From the NCBI GenBank assembly GCA_019321725.1, contig CM033115.1, forward strand, positions 6,954,673 through 7,018,672: a stretch of DNA of 64,000 nt, read 5' to 3'. Positions 37,855 through 50,023 of the stretch are shown here, piece after piece. Source of the DNA: Paulownia fortunei. Lineage: Eukaryota > Streptophyta > Magnoliopsida > Lamiales > Paulowniaceae. A model generated the notes under the pieces. That model worked only from the letters and a program-made list of their open reading frames with translations. It ran no database searches and was not told the origin of the DNA. A program made the position numbers and the translations under genes. Numbering within the stretch: position 1 is the first letter of the stretch; every line of letters begins with the position of its first letter.

Positions 37855-39060
37855 CCGAAAAAGTTCAGGATACTTAGTTCTTATTTCGTCCTCCCTTTCC
37901 CAAGTGGCCTCTTCTACCAATTGGTTTCTCCATAACACTTTAACCAATGGAATCTATTTATTTCTCAACTGCTTCACTTCTTGTAACAAAATCTGTAAAG
38001 GCTTTTCTTCGTAGCTCAAATATGCCTTTAATCCCACTAGTTCATTCTTCAGAATATGAGAGGGATTAGCAATATATTTCCTCAGCATAGACACATGAAA
38101 TACATTGTGTATTTGGGACGTAGATGTTGGTAGATTCAGTCTGTAAGAAATATCACCAATTCTTTTAATCACCGAGAATGGGCCAATGTATCTGGGACTC
38201 AATTTTCCTTTCTTTCCAAACTGCATGATGCTCTTCATTGGTACTACTTTCAAAAACACCTGATCTCCTACCGTAAACTCCAGCGCCCTTCTTCGTCGAT
38301 CTACATAACTTTTGTGCCAATTTTGGGCAGTTTGTATTCTTTGTCGAATCCGTGACACAGCTTCTATCATTTCTCGAATCATATCTGGGCCCAAAAGTTT
38401 CTTCTCACCAACTTCATCCCAGTGTATCGGAGACCTACATTTTCTGCCATACAATACTTCATAGGGAGCCATTCCAATGCTAGTCTGATAGCTGTTGTTG
38501 TACAAAAACTCCACCAAAGGTAGGAATTTACTCTACTGACCTTGGAAGTCTAATACACAGGCTTTGAGCATATCCTCCAACGTCTGTATTGTTCGTTCAG
38601 ATTGCCCATCCATCTGAGGATGATATGCTATACTGAATGATAATTGTGTTCCCAAAGTTTTGTGTAAACTCCTCCAAAAAGCAAACAAAAATCTTGAATC
38701 TCTATCAGAAACAATAGACAATAGCACACCATGAAGTCTGACAATCTTGTGAACGTATAATTAGGCATAGCGATCCATGGAATAGGTAGAACATATGGGA
38801 AGGAAATGAGCAGACTTGGTCAATCTATTAACGATAACCCAAATAGCATCATGACTCTTAGTAGTCTTTGGCAAACCAGTTATGAAATCCATGGTGATCC
38901 TTTCCCATTTCCATTCTGGAATAAGTAGAGGTTGTAAAGTCCCTACGGGTCTTTGATGTTCGGCCTTTATCTGCTGACATGTTAGATATTGCTCCACATG
39001 CTGGGCGATGTTCTTTTTCATACCCAGCCACCAATAATGCATTTTCAAGTCTCTATCATC
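37855..39060 (-). pseudogene. Element B integrase and chromodomain
   Basis: Pieces from upstream to downstream: zinc-binding end and first core Asp (39048-38761: HYWWLGMKKNIAQHVEQYL, CQQIKAEHQRP, ERITMDFITGLP), second Asp and Glu (38727-38533: [23 protein letters not shown]), and the C-terminal domain (38517-37954: PYEVLYGRKCRSPIHWDE, LSPRYIGPFSVI, IHNVFHVSMLRKYI). After a TAG at about 37951 the frame continues IPLVKVLWRN then ATWEREDEIRTKYPEL, the chromodomain typical of Tekay elements. The chromodomain would guide integration to modified chromatin. Stops lie between all pieces, but the catalytic D, D and E are all still present. Confidence 0.9.
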
Positions 39061-39595
39061 TTAGTAGCCCCTGGATATATTAAATAAGGGGTTGAATGTA
39101 CCTCTTTTAAAATATCTTCCTGAATGTTATCAATATTTAGTACACAAAACTGCTCTCTAAATTGTAAAATATCATTTTGAGTCATCTCAAATTCAGGAGA
39201 CTTCCCTGTAGCAACATATTTCTTATATTGATGAGATAATCATCATCTCGTTATCCCTGTTTGATCTTATCAATTAGCGTAGGCTGAAGCATCAGGGTTG
39301 CCAACTTTGCCTCTGTTACTCCTGTCTGTAAAATCTCTATATTCATTTTCTTCAACTCATTCAGTTCTGGTTTCTGAATTAAAGCCATAGCTATTGTGCT
39401 TTGTGTGGATTTTCAGCTCAATGCATCAGCTACAACGTTGGCTTTATCGGGGTGGTAATTGATCACACAATCATAATCTTTTACCAATTTTAGCCATCTT
39501 CGTTGCCGCATATTCAACTATTTCTGTGTGAAGAAGTATTTGAGGCTTTTGTGATCAGTATAGATCTTGCACTATTCACCATATAAATAGTGCCT
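39061..39595 (-). pseudogene. Element B RNase H and tether region
   Basis: Minus-strand text YTDHKSLKYFFTQK and [20 protein letters not shown], followed by ANVVADALS, is RNase H to integrase linker of a gypsy polyprotein. It is broken by several TAG and TGA codons (for example around 39594, 39572 and 39519), so there is no long open frame here. Confidence 0.75.
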
Positions 39596-40576
39596 CTATA
39601 TTTTAAGCGCAAATACTACAGCAACAAGTTCCAAATCGTGCGTGGGGTAATTCTTTTCGTACTCTTTAAGTTGCCAGGATGCATACACAATTACTTTGCC
39701 ATTCTGCATCAGTACACATCCTAATCCATTCTTCGATGCGTCACTGTAAATTACGAATCCTCCCGTACCTGATGGAATTGAGAGAATAGGTGCTGAAGTC
39801 AGCCTCTTTTTCAGCTCCTGGAAACTTCGCTCACACATATCTGTCCATCTAAACATCACCCATTTTCTAGTTAATTGTGTCAATGGCATTGCAATCTTGG
39901 AGAACCCCTCCACAAATTTTCGATAATATCCAGCTAAACCCAGAAAATTGCGCACCTCTGAAGGATTAGTAGGCTGCATCCAGTTGTTGATAGCTTCAAC
40001 TTTACTTGGATCTACTGATATTTCCACTCCTGATATAACATGTCCCAAGAATACCACACGATCCAACCAGAACTCGCATTTCTTGAATTTGGCGTATAAC
40101 TGCTTCCCTTTCAGGACCTCTAGTATTTGTGTTAAATGTGCGGCATGCTCTTCTTTAGTTCTGGAGTAAACTAGAATGTCATCTATGAACACAATAACAA
40201 ATTTATCCAAAAATTCTTTAAACACTCTGTTCATCAGATCCATGAATGCTGCTGGAGTGTTAGTCAATCCAAATGGCATCACCAAAAATTCATAGTGCCC
40301 ATATCTTGTACTAAATGTTGTCTTGGGGATATTCTCTTCCTTTATTTTCAATTGATGGTACCCAGAGCGTAAGTCAATCTTTGAAAATATTGCAGCACCC
40401 TGAAGTTGGTTAAATAAATCATCGATTCTGGGTAACGGATACTTATTCTTAATTGTGACCCTTTTCAACTCTCGATAATCGATGCACAGTCTCATGGTGC
40501 CATCCTTCTTACGTACAAACAAAACTGGTGCTCCCCAAGGTGAAAAGCTCGGTCTGATGAATCCCTTATCCAACAA
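39596..40576 (-). pseudogene. Element B reverse transcriptase and start of RNase H
   Basis: A 326-codon open stretch. Landmarks: [80 protein letters not shown], the catalytic FIDDILVYS (intact), FLGHVISG, and [17 protein letters not shown]. RNase H begins with [16 protein letters not shown] and reaches [17 protein letters not shown] before a stop. It is the longest intact coding piece of the window's retroelements. It would work only as part of a Gag-Pol polyprotein whose other parts are broken. Confidence 0.92.
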
Positions 40577-41444
40577 GTCCTATAATTGTACTTTTAATTC
40601 TTTCAACTCCAAGGGAGCCATTCTATATGGAGTTTTAGAAATTGGAGACGTTCCTGGTTGTATGTTAATAACAAATTCTATTTCACAATCTGGTGGCAGT
40701 CCCGAGAGATGATCTGGGAATACTTCAGTATATTCTCGTACCACTGGTATTTTACTCAGAGCTGGTGGGTGTTGTTCCTCAATGTTCATAACACTCACCA
40801 AGTACTCTTCACAACCATCATCGAGTAATCGTTGTGCCTTCACTGCTGAAATCATAGGGAATCTAAAATTCTTCACAATGCTAACAAATGTGAAAGACTC
40901 TTTCCCAGAAAGTTGAAATGTCACCGTCTTTTCCTTACAGTTGATAGTAGTCCTATACTTTGACAACCAATCCATGCCCAAAATAACATCGTAATCATTC
41001 ATATCCAGTACAATCAAATCAGCATGTAATTCTCTACCTTCAACAAGTATAGCACAAGCTCTCAAAATTCGATCAGTTTATCTAGTATCTTCAGAGGGGA
41101 TTGTTACACTATAACTGATTTCTGCTATATCTGGTATTCTACCCAACCTCTTCACGTACTCAGTGGATGTAAATGAAATGCGTGGCTCCAGAATCAAATA
41201 ATACAAGTGTTGGAACACTAGAAATATAAAGTATACCTGTTACCACCGATGGATTTACTTCTGCATCCGCCCTAGTCATGGTGAACACCTTGGCTGGTAC
41301 ATTCTTTAGGTTGATCTGATTTTGTTTACCTATGCAAAATTTAGCAATATGTCTCAGTATTCCACATCGAAAACACGTCCTAGTATCTATATAGCAGCCT
41401 CCAGTATGTCGATTACCACATTTCTGACACACAGCTTCTGGCAT
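40577..41444 (-). pseudogene. Element B zinc knuckles and protease
   Basis: 41444-41160 shows two zinc-binding modules, CQKCGNRHTGGC and CFRCGILRHIAKFC, followed by protease with the active site LVLFDSGATHFI. 41065-40580 continues with DLIVLDMNDYDVILGMDWL and the pre-RT region EYTEVFPDHLSGLPPDCEIE. A stop and frame break lie between the two pieces (41066-41159) and another stands just before RT. The first module lacks one usual spacing, but the second has the regular C-x2-C-x4-H-x4-C pattern. Confidence 0.88.
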
Positions 41445-42367
41445 CGGTGTTTTTTCTTATTCGACCCGTGGCCTCTTATTTTGACCTTCTTGTTGTTGGT
41501 CTTGTTCTCCTTGAAATTTAAATCCCAGCTTCTGTATTTGGATCGGCCTCTGCATTTGGACTGGCCTCTTTTGCCCTACAGTCCATCTCTGTCCCTACTG
41601 TCTGAATTGCTGTCGATCCTCTTGTGCATGAGTGATTCTCAATTCAGCCTGTTCTGCTACTAGTGCCTCTCAGCTACCTGTGAAAATGTCACCCCTTGAG
41701 TACCCGCCATATTCATATCCCGATATAACTCTGGCCTTAAACCCTCCAGAAATCTCTCTACTTTAAGTGCTTCAATGCTGACCATGTGCGTAGCGAACCT
41801 GGACAGTTGTTCAAATTTACGAATATATTCCCCAATAGTCATTGCTCCTTGTCGCAATTATATAAACTCATTCATTTTCATCATGCGAATTGGGGCCGTG
41901 AAATATTTATTTCGGAATAACTCCTTGAATCTTTCCCAACTCATGGTAGTAATGTCCTCTATGTTGTTGATCATGTCCTACCAATAGCCTACACTACCGC
42001 GAAGCATGAAAGTGGCACACATTACCCTCTCCTCTACTGGCACCCTGCTATACTGGAACATGTTTTCTAGGGTCCTCAACCAGTCCTCTGCAGCGGTAGG
42101 ATTAATCGCATTCTCAAATGTTAGAGGATCCAGCCTCCTAAATTGTTCTCCTACCATATATATATAGTTCGCCCGCTGTTGGTTTACCTCCACCCGTGGT
42201 TGCTCACCATTATCTCTCTATCAAATCAGTTACTGAATTTGTTCGGACTATCGTTCAATCAACTCTGTCAATGTGTTAATCATGGTATCTCGATCATTAA
42301 TAGGGGTGGGTGTCTCATTTCTCTGCGCTCTGGAACCACCACTACTCTCACCACGAGTTCTCACCAT
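41445..42367 (-). pseudogene. Element B gag
   Basis: From ATG (42367) the frame reads MVRTRGESSGGSRAQRNE and reaches a TAG near 42250 where Gln is expected, with more stops after it. Gag core pieces follow: 42193-41978 (YMVGEQFRRLDPLTFENAIN, AEDWLRTLENMFQY, RVMCATFMLRG) and 41857-41660 (MTIGEYIRKFEQLSRFA, RFLEGLRPELYRDM). A Gln/Arg-rich linker leads to the knuckles at 41444. It is capsid-type Gag of a gypsy element, not functional as it stands. Confidence 0.85.
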
Positions 42368-42523
42368 TTTGTAGCGCTGTTTTACACAAGTTTGATAACA
42401 TATGGCCAATATAATTCATGGAATATGTAATGCAATATATGATAATGTAAAAGTTACTGGCGTGGCTGCGCTTCGCAAGTTCTAAGATTATGTACATGGA
42501 CAGTCTATAGAATCAAGACCTGG

Positions 42524-42535
42524 GCTCTGATACCA
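42524..42535 (-). other. Primer-binding site of element B, initiator-Met tRNA
   Basis: TGGTATCAGAGC on the minus strand, three bases inside the LTR end at 42539, identical to the site of element A (398-409). Confidence 0.9.
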
Positions 42536-42538
42536 CTC

Positions 42539-45438
42539 TGTAACACCCCCATTACTAAACAATTACATATCTAGTATAATTTGATATGATAGAAGTTGTG
42601 TGCATGCATGGGATATTATTTTTTTTTTTATAACACTTTAAGAAAAGATAAATCACTTCTTACATACACAACTCTATTTAAAATACTTTCGCACATGTCA
42701 TGTATATAACAAGATCAATATTTATATAAAAGCACAACACCACAACAACCCAATATTTACATACTTATTTACAGTAAAGTTTTAAAAGCGAAATATAGTA
42801 CCAGTTTAAAAATATAATACAACAGACTCAAAATATAACAAGCCAACAAAATAGCCCAACTAGTCGTCATCCATGTACACACTCCCTCAAATACCTGTAG
42901 GAACTCCAACTGCCGCCCAGTTAATAAAAGATGCTTCAGGTATCGTCGTACTCACCTACAATGCATAAACTATATGAGTTAATGCTCAGCAATGAATGAT
43001 TATGCATGTTAAAGAATAATCCACAATATCAAGTCATGCATCTCAACATGTTATGCCCACAATGCAATTTTATGCATCAAAATATTTCCCTCAAAATCAT
43101 TTCTTTCTTGGGCCCCTAACCAATGTTACTATCCCATGCATCGAAAAAGAGCTCTGTATACCGCCATAATCTAATGGCTAATAACCATATAAATATGCAA
43201 ATCCATGCATACTCATACGTATGCAAATCTATGCACGCGAACTTACAAATCTATGCATAAAACCATGCAAATCCATGCATGCTTCGGTGCACTAGTAGTG
43301 GTCAGCAAAATATTTTCCTTTCTCACAATCATGCTATGTAATGCAAGATTTATCACAATACGCGTATATGATGCATACACGTGCCAATGACAATGCCCAT
43401 GTATGTATACTCAATTGAGAGCCCTCTACTATGCACATATGATTTATGATATTACATATAATTCACACATCTACTATGTCTATGCATTGTAGTTGTAAAT
43501 AAATCTTTACTTACCTTTCACTTGGTTGGTGGCTTAATTTAAATTTGTTTAGTATTCCTCTCCAACCTTAGATGTAAAATAGCCTGTAATATTACCCAAC
43601 ATCAAGTACCATTCCCAATTTGGCAAGTTGAAAACACAAAATCTCATACTAGACCTTAAACACCAAGCTATAAGCTAACAATCAAGTTTTCACAAACTAG
43701 AACCTAATATAGCCCCTCAAATACCTTAATTTCTCATCTTAAATATATGTAAACATCATGTAATTGAAGTATTATAACTCTAATAGTATGTACCTAATTA
43801 TTAACACGCAATAGCAACATGTCTAGGTTGAAACATGCTAAGTGATCAAATGTGGTAGATTCACATTTTCATATTTTCTTGCTGTCAAGTTTAGTTGCAT
43901 GATAATTTTAACATCCTTAAGCATATCCAATCACTCCCAAATTTTTAACACACTTAGATAACATGTATATAAATGTAACCATATCATAAAATTGCTAAAA
44001 ATCATGGATATAGCTTCCCAAGTTCAGCTCTCTTCACGACATACTGAAACAGATTGTTTCTTACCGTGACAGTTTTGCACACTTCATGACATTAATGGTT
44101 TTGGCACTCTTAAGTGTATTCAATCACTCCAACCTTTTCACCATACATAGATAACATATATAAGGAGATAACCAGGTCATATTATTACCAAAAATAATGG
44201 ATTAGCTTCCCTAATTCAGTCTCCTTCACAGCACACCAAAACAGATTTTGCTATTTTGGCAGTTTGAGTATTTCTCCAATATCAGTCTCTATTTCAATTT
44301 TCAACTGATAAAACTTCATTCCAATACTCTTAACTCATATATAGTCATGTAAATGGTAATAATTATAGATTTTATTCAACATACCATACACTTTTGAAAC
44401 CTAAAACACAAGAAAACAGTAAGATGACAGTTTCTGCCACAAGTATTTTCTATTAAGTGTTTGTCATCAAAAACCTTTTCTTTGTGCACCAAAGTCTAAC
44501 TCAAAACTTCCTAACACTTTTATAAGAGATATTGAAAGCTTAATAAACAATAAAACCATTCATAATAATCTAAAAACCAAAGGCAAAACCGTAGATAAGT
44601 GTTACCTATGCAGATTTTGAGGTTAACTTGATGGTAATCACTTCTCCTTTGCTTTTCTTGCTTTTATTTCAACTTGGAATCAATTTGGATCACTTGGAGA
44701 CCTTAAGGTGTGTGTTTGAAAGATGAAAATGGCTGAAATAAGGGTCTAGTCGTGACTTAAGGGTGAAGGGTTTGAGGTGTTAGCTTGAGATGTTAGCTTA
44801 AGTTTAATAACAAAGCATGAGGTGGCAAGTAAATGGTAAAATCTGATTTTCTCCCTTATCTTACAGCCCTAATCTTGTGTGTCTCACCTATTTTTATTTG
44901 ATTGCAATCTATCTTCATCACCATTCATTCCCATAGCTAATTTCTATATCCGTTCATTAGGTTCTTCACCCGAAAATCATCAGTTCTTGCCCGATTGATA
45001 AGTTTATGCACTGATAGTGTTACAAACCTATGAACCTAGTTATATAACATTTAAATTATAATATTGTATGTCTAGTTGTCCCAAGTGTATGATTTAAATA
45101 TACATATAATATTAAAATTTATGATAGAACCAACTTATTTTTATAAACTTTTCGGTGACACCTTTCGAACTTCTAAGGCTACCACGTGTAACCTAGCACT
45201 ATTCACTATATTGATACCTCAATTTCTTCTTATCTCAATACAAAATCAATCACTTAGGTTAGGGGATTCGATAATCAATACCGTGCGAGGGTTTCAAAAT
45301 TAAGTTTTCAATGATTGAAAACGCCGTATAAAATAAAATGAATTATATAACGTCATATCAATGCAAATAACACGCAATTAACATGTAATGGATGAATCAT
45401 ATTTGGCCATGTGAGTAGTAAGTGGCTCGGGTATCACA
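42539..45438 (-). repeat. 5' LTR of element B
   Basis: TGTAACACCCCCATTACT to GGCTCGGGTATCACA, 2900 bp, the partner of the LTR at 34913. The right terminus is either 45436 or 45438. AAAAG at 45439-45443 favours 45438. Confidence 0.92.
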
Positions 45439-46400
45439 AAAAGCCTCCATTTCAGATTTGTAGAGAGGAAGAGAGGGAGAAAAGAGAAAACAAGCCAAGA
45501 AAGAAGAAGGAAGAATAAGAAGAAAAAGAGAGAATTCTTCCAAAATTTGAGAAGAAAATGTCTCAAAGGGAAGAAACTCATCCTCTTTCAAGTTTTATTT
45601 CATTTTCCTTCTTTTCTCATTAATATTATGTTCATGAATATTGTTCATGTATCTTTCATTTTTATCATCATGAACTAATTTATTTTTCTAGGGTTGTGAT
45701 ATAATCTAATTATGATGTTTTGAATATTTATAACAATTCAATTCTTGATTTAATTTTCAAGTTGAGTTTTCTACTTTATTCTTAATGCTTTCAATTACTT
45801 GGCCACTAATTGAATGATTTGCTAATCATATTAACCCGAGAGGTGATATATGTGTCTAGTTCTATGTGTAGAAAATCATAAATTGTATGTGAGATAGGAA
45901 TATACTTACATTGTTTGTGTAGTCATGTTTGAGACTCCATAGAATCTAATGAATTGTTGATTGTTGTAATTCACGTAAGAATATAGTGGGTTAGCAATTG
46001 ATAATATTTTCATTAGACCTTGGGAGAGACTAATGAATAATTTAGGAATTTTCGACTAGCACTTGAAAAATAAATTGAGATTGATGAGATGAATTATTCA
46101 ATTCAGACTAATGACAATGAAATTATAACCCTAGGCTTTTTAAGTTAGTAAATTTTATCTTTAAATATTTTTTATTATTAGTTTAGTTTAGTCGCATTTA
46201 GTTTCTAATCATAAAAACTCATTTTTATTTTTTTTCAAATAAAATTAGAGTTAACGTAATTTCGTTACTTAATAATTCAACAATTTTCATGAAAATGATA
46301 ATTTATTCATCACTTTATTACTTATATACGATAATGTGCACTTGCATTCACAAAATTCGCAATAATATTCAACCAACTACTTAGAGAAGAGTTGATTTTT
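45439..46400. repeat. Unnamed non-coding repeat, copy 2, right half
   Basis: Purine-rich text ('gagaggaagagagggagaaaag', 45462-45535) then 'atcatgaactaatttatttttctagggttg' (45665) and long AT-rich sequence ending 'tatatacgataatgtgcacttgc' (about 46325). The order resembles the copy at 29640-30660 (purine-rich block, then 'atcacgaacatg', then AT-rich text). The reverse-strand ORFs at 45378-45591 only reflect the purine-rich tract. Confidence 0.45.
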
Positions 46401-46464
46401 TAAGAATCAACTTTCATGAGTCGAATAATTCTCATACCACACGACTATCATACCAATACAAATC

Positions 46465-46534
46465 TCTCACTCCATTATCATATTCTAGTATGGGTTGATA
46501 GTCGAAGCACAATTTGCTAAACTACAACTTAGCT
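46465..46534. repeat. Isolated satellite-monomer fragment
   Basis: 'tctcactccattatcatattctagtatgggttgatag...aagcacaatttgctaaact' matches the order of the monomer flank copy at 18875-18950 ('ttactccattactaagt', 'ggggttgatag', 'cacaatttgctaag', 'ttagcaag'). It lies 27 kb from the array, has only one copy, and adjoins a dispersed module at 46540 ('gaaagccaaggtataatg', compare 32393). Confidence 0.6.
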
Positions 46535-48590
46535 GTTCCAAAAGAAAGCCAAGGTATAATGTATATATAGATATTAAAATCTGCGACCCATCTATTTGAG
46601 GAGTCTTAGCTTGTATTTGGATTGATATATTTTGAGTTAAAAATGTTAAATTCACAACAACAAATCTAATATTTCTTTATATAATTTTATGTTACAATAG
46701 ATTTTAAATTATTAAGCTTTTATTTTGAATTATTTTTGAGAGATTGTGATGAATCTAAAATTCATCTAATATATAATCATTTAAAAAATTTTATTTTCAA
46801 ATTCAAATACTTTCGGTTAATCACAATCTTAATATTTTTAGAGAAGAAAGGAACATATTATTGATAGGGGAAGGTGCCAACAGATATTTGCATATCATCA
46901 CCATAAATCTAATTCCCACTAGCACATGTGTAACAGTGCATGTGTCAGAACTTGCATTTAACTTGCAAAAACATTTAGCTAGTGATTGAGTTAATGCAAC
47001 TTTAATTCTACGAATTAGATAATTAGAATGTTGGTTTAAGCAATAATGACCCAAGATTGTATATCAAAAATGTAGATTTATGAGATTTTCACGATATTTT
47101 TTTTTATTTAGCTTTTTCCGATCTTTTATTAATTTTTTGAAATTTTAATTTCATAAAAAAGTGCTTCATCTATTGTTATAGCTAATAATATTTAAGTAAT
47201 ATAAAACTAAGTTCATATATTGCAATTAATGTAACAAAAAAATAATAATATTTACTATAAAATATAAAATTTACTAAAAATCTGCGAACACGATAAAATC
47301 TAAAAACAAGAACTTTTGGCATTGATGTGCTCATTTGCTTTTGATTCTGATCATTGCACTCTCTGAATTGATTTCTAAGGATTTTTTTTTTCTATTTTTT
47401 TTTTAATTTCACAGTCCCATAATTAGACTACTGATATTAAAATATATTCAGAGTTTAAGGTTGGAGTTTAATTTCAACTCTACTTTAAAAACTGTAAAAA
47501 AATGATATACTCAAAATAATTAAAATACTATTAAAGTTTACTCCACAATGCAATATAAGTTTAAAGTATTATATTTAAAAATGTACGAAAAGGGTGATAT
47601 TTGTGGATTCTTTGTATAAAATTTTATTTTTCTAAATCATAATGAATTTTTTTGTTGATACTAATTTTTTGGAAGAGAGAGAGAGAGAGAGAGATTTAAC
47701 ATTTCTATTAACTATGAAAGAAAATTAAATATTATTACAAATAACTGAAAAAAGTTTACATATCAAATGGTATTACATGATGTATTGTATATACAGTAAT
47801 ATTTTTAAAAAAATTTGCATTCAAACTAAACCAATTGTTAATGTTTAATACTTTATTTTTTATTATTTTTGTCTTTAATCATTTGGCTTTTTCGGTGCTA
47901 AAGTTGACATCCGCACTTAAGTATTAACTCCATTGTGTGCTAACTCTTTTCAAATCTTTTAATTTTGCATCCTTGTGGATGATATATGTGTATTTATTAG
48001 GAAAATATATAATTGACAATTGAACATTCCTAAGTTGATATTTTGTTAATATTAGTAATCTTTTTATTATAGGATGAGTATACCAAAGTTACTGAGTTAG
48101 TAATTTACACAAATTTGTAGTCAAAATAAGTAACTATATTTTCGATAATTAGTTTTCCATGGAATTGAAGTTATATTAGTGTCTCCTTATTTTAGATTAT
48201 CTTAATTAAAACCAATAGGGGAAATTATTGAAAAGACCCTTAAGATAAATTTTTATTTTCCAAAAAACCGATGAAATAATTTTAAATCCAAAAAACCAAT
48301 CCCAACAATTTTTCATTTTTAAAAATCCAATTGCTAAGATTGTGTGATCCTCGTTGAAATTACCCGTAAGCTTCTTACATTAATTTTTATTTATTTATTA
48401 ATATTCTATTTTAAAATTAGATATATTTATTAATATTTAATTTTAAATTAGTTTTCTTTAAACTGTATTCATTTATTTGTAATAAAAAGTGTACAAAACT
48501 TAATTTATGAACTTTGAAAAATTTAATCCATTCATCTCAACTTATTAATTACTTTAAATTGCTGACTACTTTTGCAATGTCTGTCACATA
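46535..48590. other. AT-rich intergenic DNA
   Basis: A diverged dispersed module occurs at 46880-47050 ('atttgcatatcatcacc', 'gcaactttaattctacg'). A (GA)n microsatellite is at 47675-47694. The rest is very AT-rich with no coding signal; the 77-codon reverse ORF at 46821-47054 lies on the module and has no motif. Confidence 0.5.
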
Positions 48591-49124
48591 GATAAGCTCA
48601 GCGAGCGTTCCAAGAAGTACATACTTTATTAATTAATCTACTTTGAATTGGTTTGTGAGCGAGGATCAAAATACTTTGATATTTCACCATACTTTTGCAC
48701 CACCCCATCATCGGTAGGGACCCGACATCAATACACGCCTATAAAAGAATGAAAGTAATTTTAGTAACTATTTGAAAGAATCAACCGCTGAGAGAGGATT
48801 CCAGCACCTCTAGGATGTTAGAAGTTCCCCTGATAAAGACATTCCATAGAAGTCGCTTGAGTAGAAGGTTTGGACCCTTCATTGAAGTTAGAGTCTGCTT
48901 TCTTTCTTTTGTGCCTTGTGAAGAAAGGGAACTCTTACCTCAAACTACTACTTATCTAATAGCCATCCAAATTGTGTAGTAGTTTTTTCTTACATAGCAA
49001 CTTACGTGTCCGGAAGCTATTGACCGCCCCCAAAATATTAGCATTAGATTGAATGTTATTGTCAAGTGTATTATTCTTACTTTCCCACTTGCAGTAAGAT
49101 CATCCGTTTCGATAGAATATCGAC
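48590..49124. other. Organelle-like sequence, left part
   Basis: The base composition is markedly more balanced than on either side, and the style ('ggtagggacccgacatcaata', 'gagagaggattccagcacc', 'gtccggaagctattgaccgcc') resembles plant mitochondrial intergenic DNA. No gene is identified. Together with 55967-56300 it may be a single nuclear insertion of organelle DNA split by the CRM-like element. This is an impression from style, without alignment. Confidence 0.3.
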
Positions 49125-49129
49125 TAGGA

Positions 49130-50023
49130 TGATATGAACCTCGTCAATGATACGACGAAATTCAACATCAAAATATGAAATCAATCCTAAGATTTTTAAG
49201 ACACAAGTTTGGTGAACCTTGACCTGTGACTAGCAAATCAAGAATCAAGGCTACAATTGGATATGAAATGCCACACCAAGAAAACTCAAGAACACTCAAG
49301 AATGTCGATGATAAGTTCGATTGTTTTGAATGCCACAAAAATAACTTGATAAGTTCAAAAGTTCTTTTAATAATAAAATAAGAACAAGATAAACTCTTAA
49401 ATCTTTTATAAATTTCGAATCTCTCTAGAGTATACAACTTGGTCCCCTTTAAATAAGTTTTAAACAATTGTAACTTATGGAAACAAAGAACTAAGAATAG
49501 GAAACTAATTATCATTTGGAAACAAACTAATCAATAGACTAATCAAGTAAATCCTGCTTATAATTCATCCCCACATTTAGGAAACTTCAAAATCTTGCCT
49601 ATAATATCATCTTAATCAAGAAATCTTCAAGACAATAATCTTGGCCTTCCAAAAACGTGGAAAATATGTATGTCTTGAATTAGGCTCCTGAAATCTTGGT
49701 GAATGACCTTTCCAAAGTTGAAAACATGTGTATCTTCAATTAGGCTCCTCAAAACCGAAATCATGGTGACTAAATTTCCTTCAATCTGATTTGGAATTAT
49801 TTGAAATGGATTTGGACTCATGTTGGGCCCCCATGTATTTGGCATTTTACCAACTTGTTGAATCAACCCATATAATGCTTCTTTAAAACGCTTGGCCCTA
49901 AATCTTGTGATTGGTCCACTTGGTAAGCTTAATGGATCATGTAATTGCTGACATTGAGTCCTTTCAAGTCCATGTGTGAGTTCTCCCTCTTGTATGCATG
50001 AGTGTGTAGTTTTATTTTCATCA
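49130..50023 (-). repeat. 3' LTR of the CRM-like element
   Basis: TGATATGAACC to TTTTCATCA, 894 bp. Its inner portion (down to 49627) is also coding sequence for the polyprotein C-terminus. Confidence 0.93.

Larger units (their letters stand above)
34913..45438 (-). mobile_element. Tekay/Del-like Ty3-gypsy chromovirus B
   Basis: About 10.5 kb with both LTRs (34913-37812 and 42539-45438). Read on the minus strand it has PBS, gag with two zinc knuckles, protease, reverse transcriptase, RNase H, integrase, a chromodomain and a polypurine tract. AAAAG flanks both ends (34908-34912 and 45439-45443) if the right LTR is taken to end CACA. The inner end of the left LTR reads CATG and not CACA there, so two bases at that boundary are uncertain. 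Many stops, mainly at Gln and Trp positions, make it non-autonomous. It is inserted in the repeat at 34190 and 45439. Confidence 0.92.

Noticed and set aside
398..42535. tRNA-like matches (CTCTGATACCA) at 398-409 and 42524-42535
   Set aside because: Only the 12-base acceptor-end match is present. They are retrotransposon primer-binding sites, not tRNA genes.
35580..43390. 61-codon ORF (MHTHT...) present at 35580 and 43205
   Set aside because: It is present twice only because the two LTRs of element B are copies of each other. It is built from 'catgcaaatc' words.
48225..48360. Possible second Mutator-type terminal repeat ('aaaaaaccgatgaaataatttt')
   Set aside because: I found no inverted partner and no flanking duplication.
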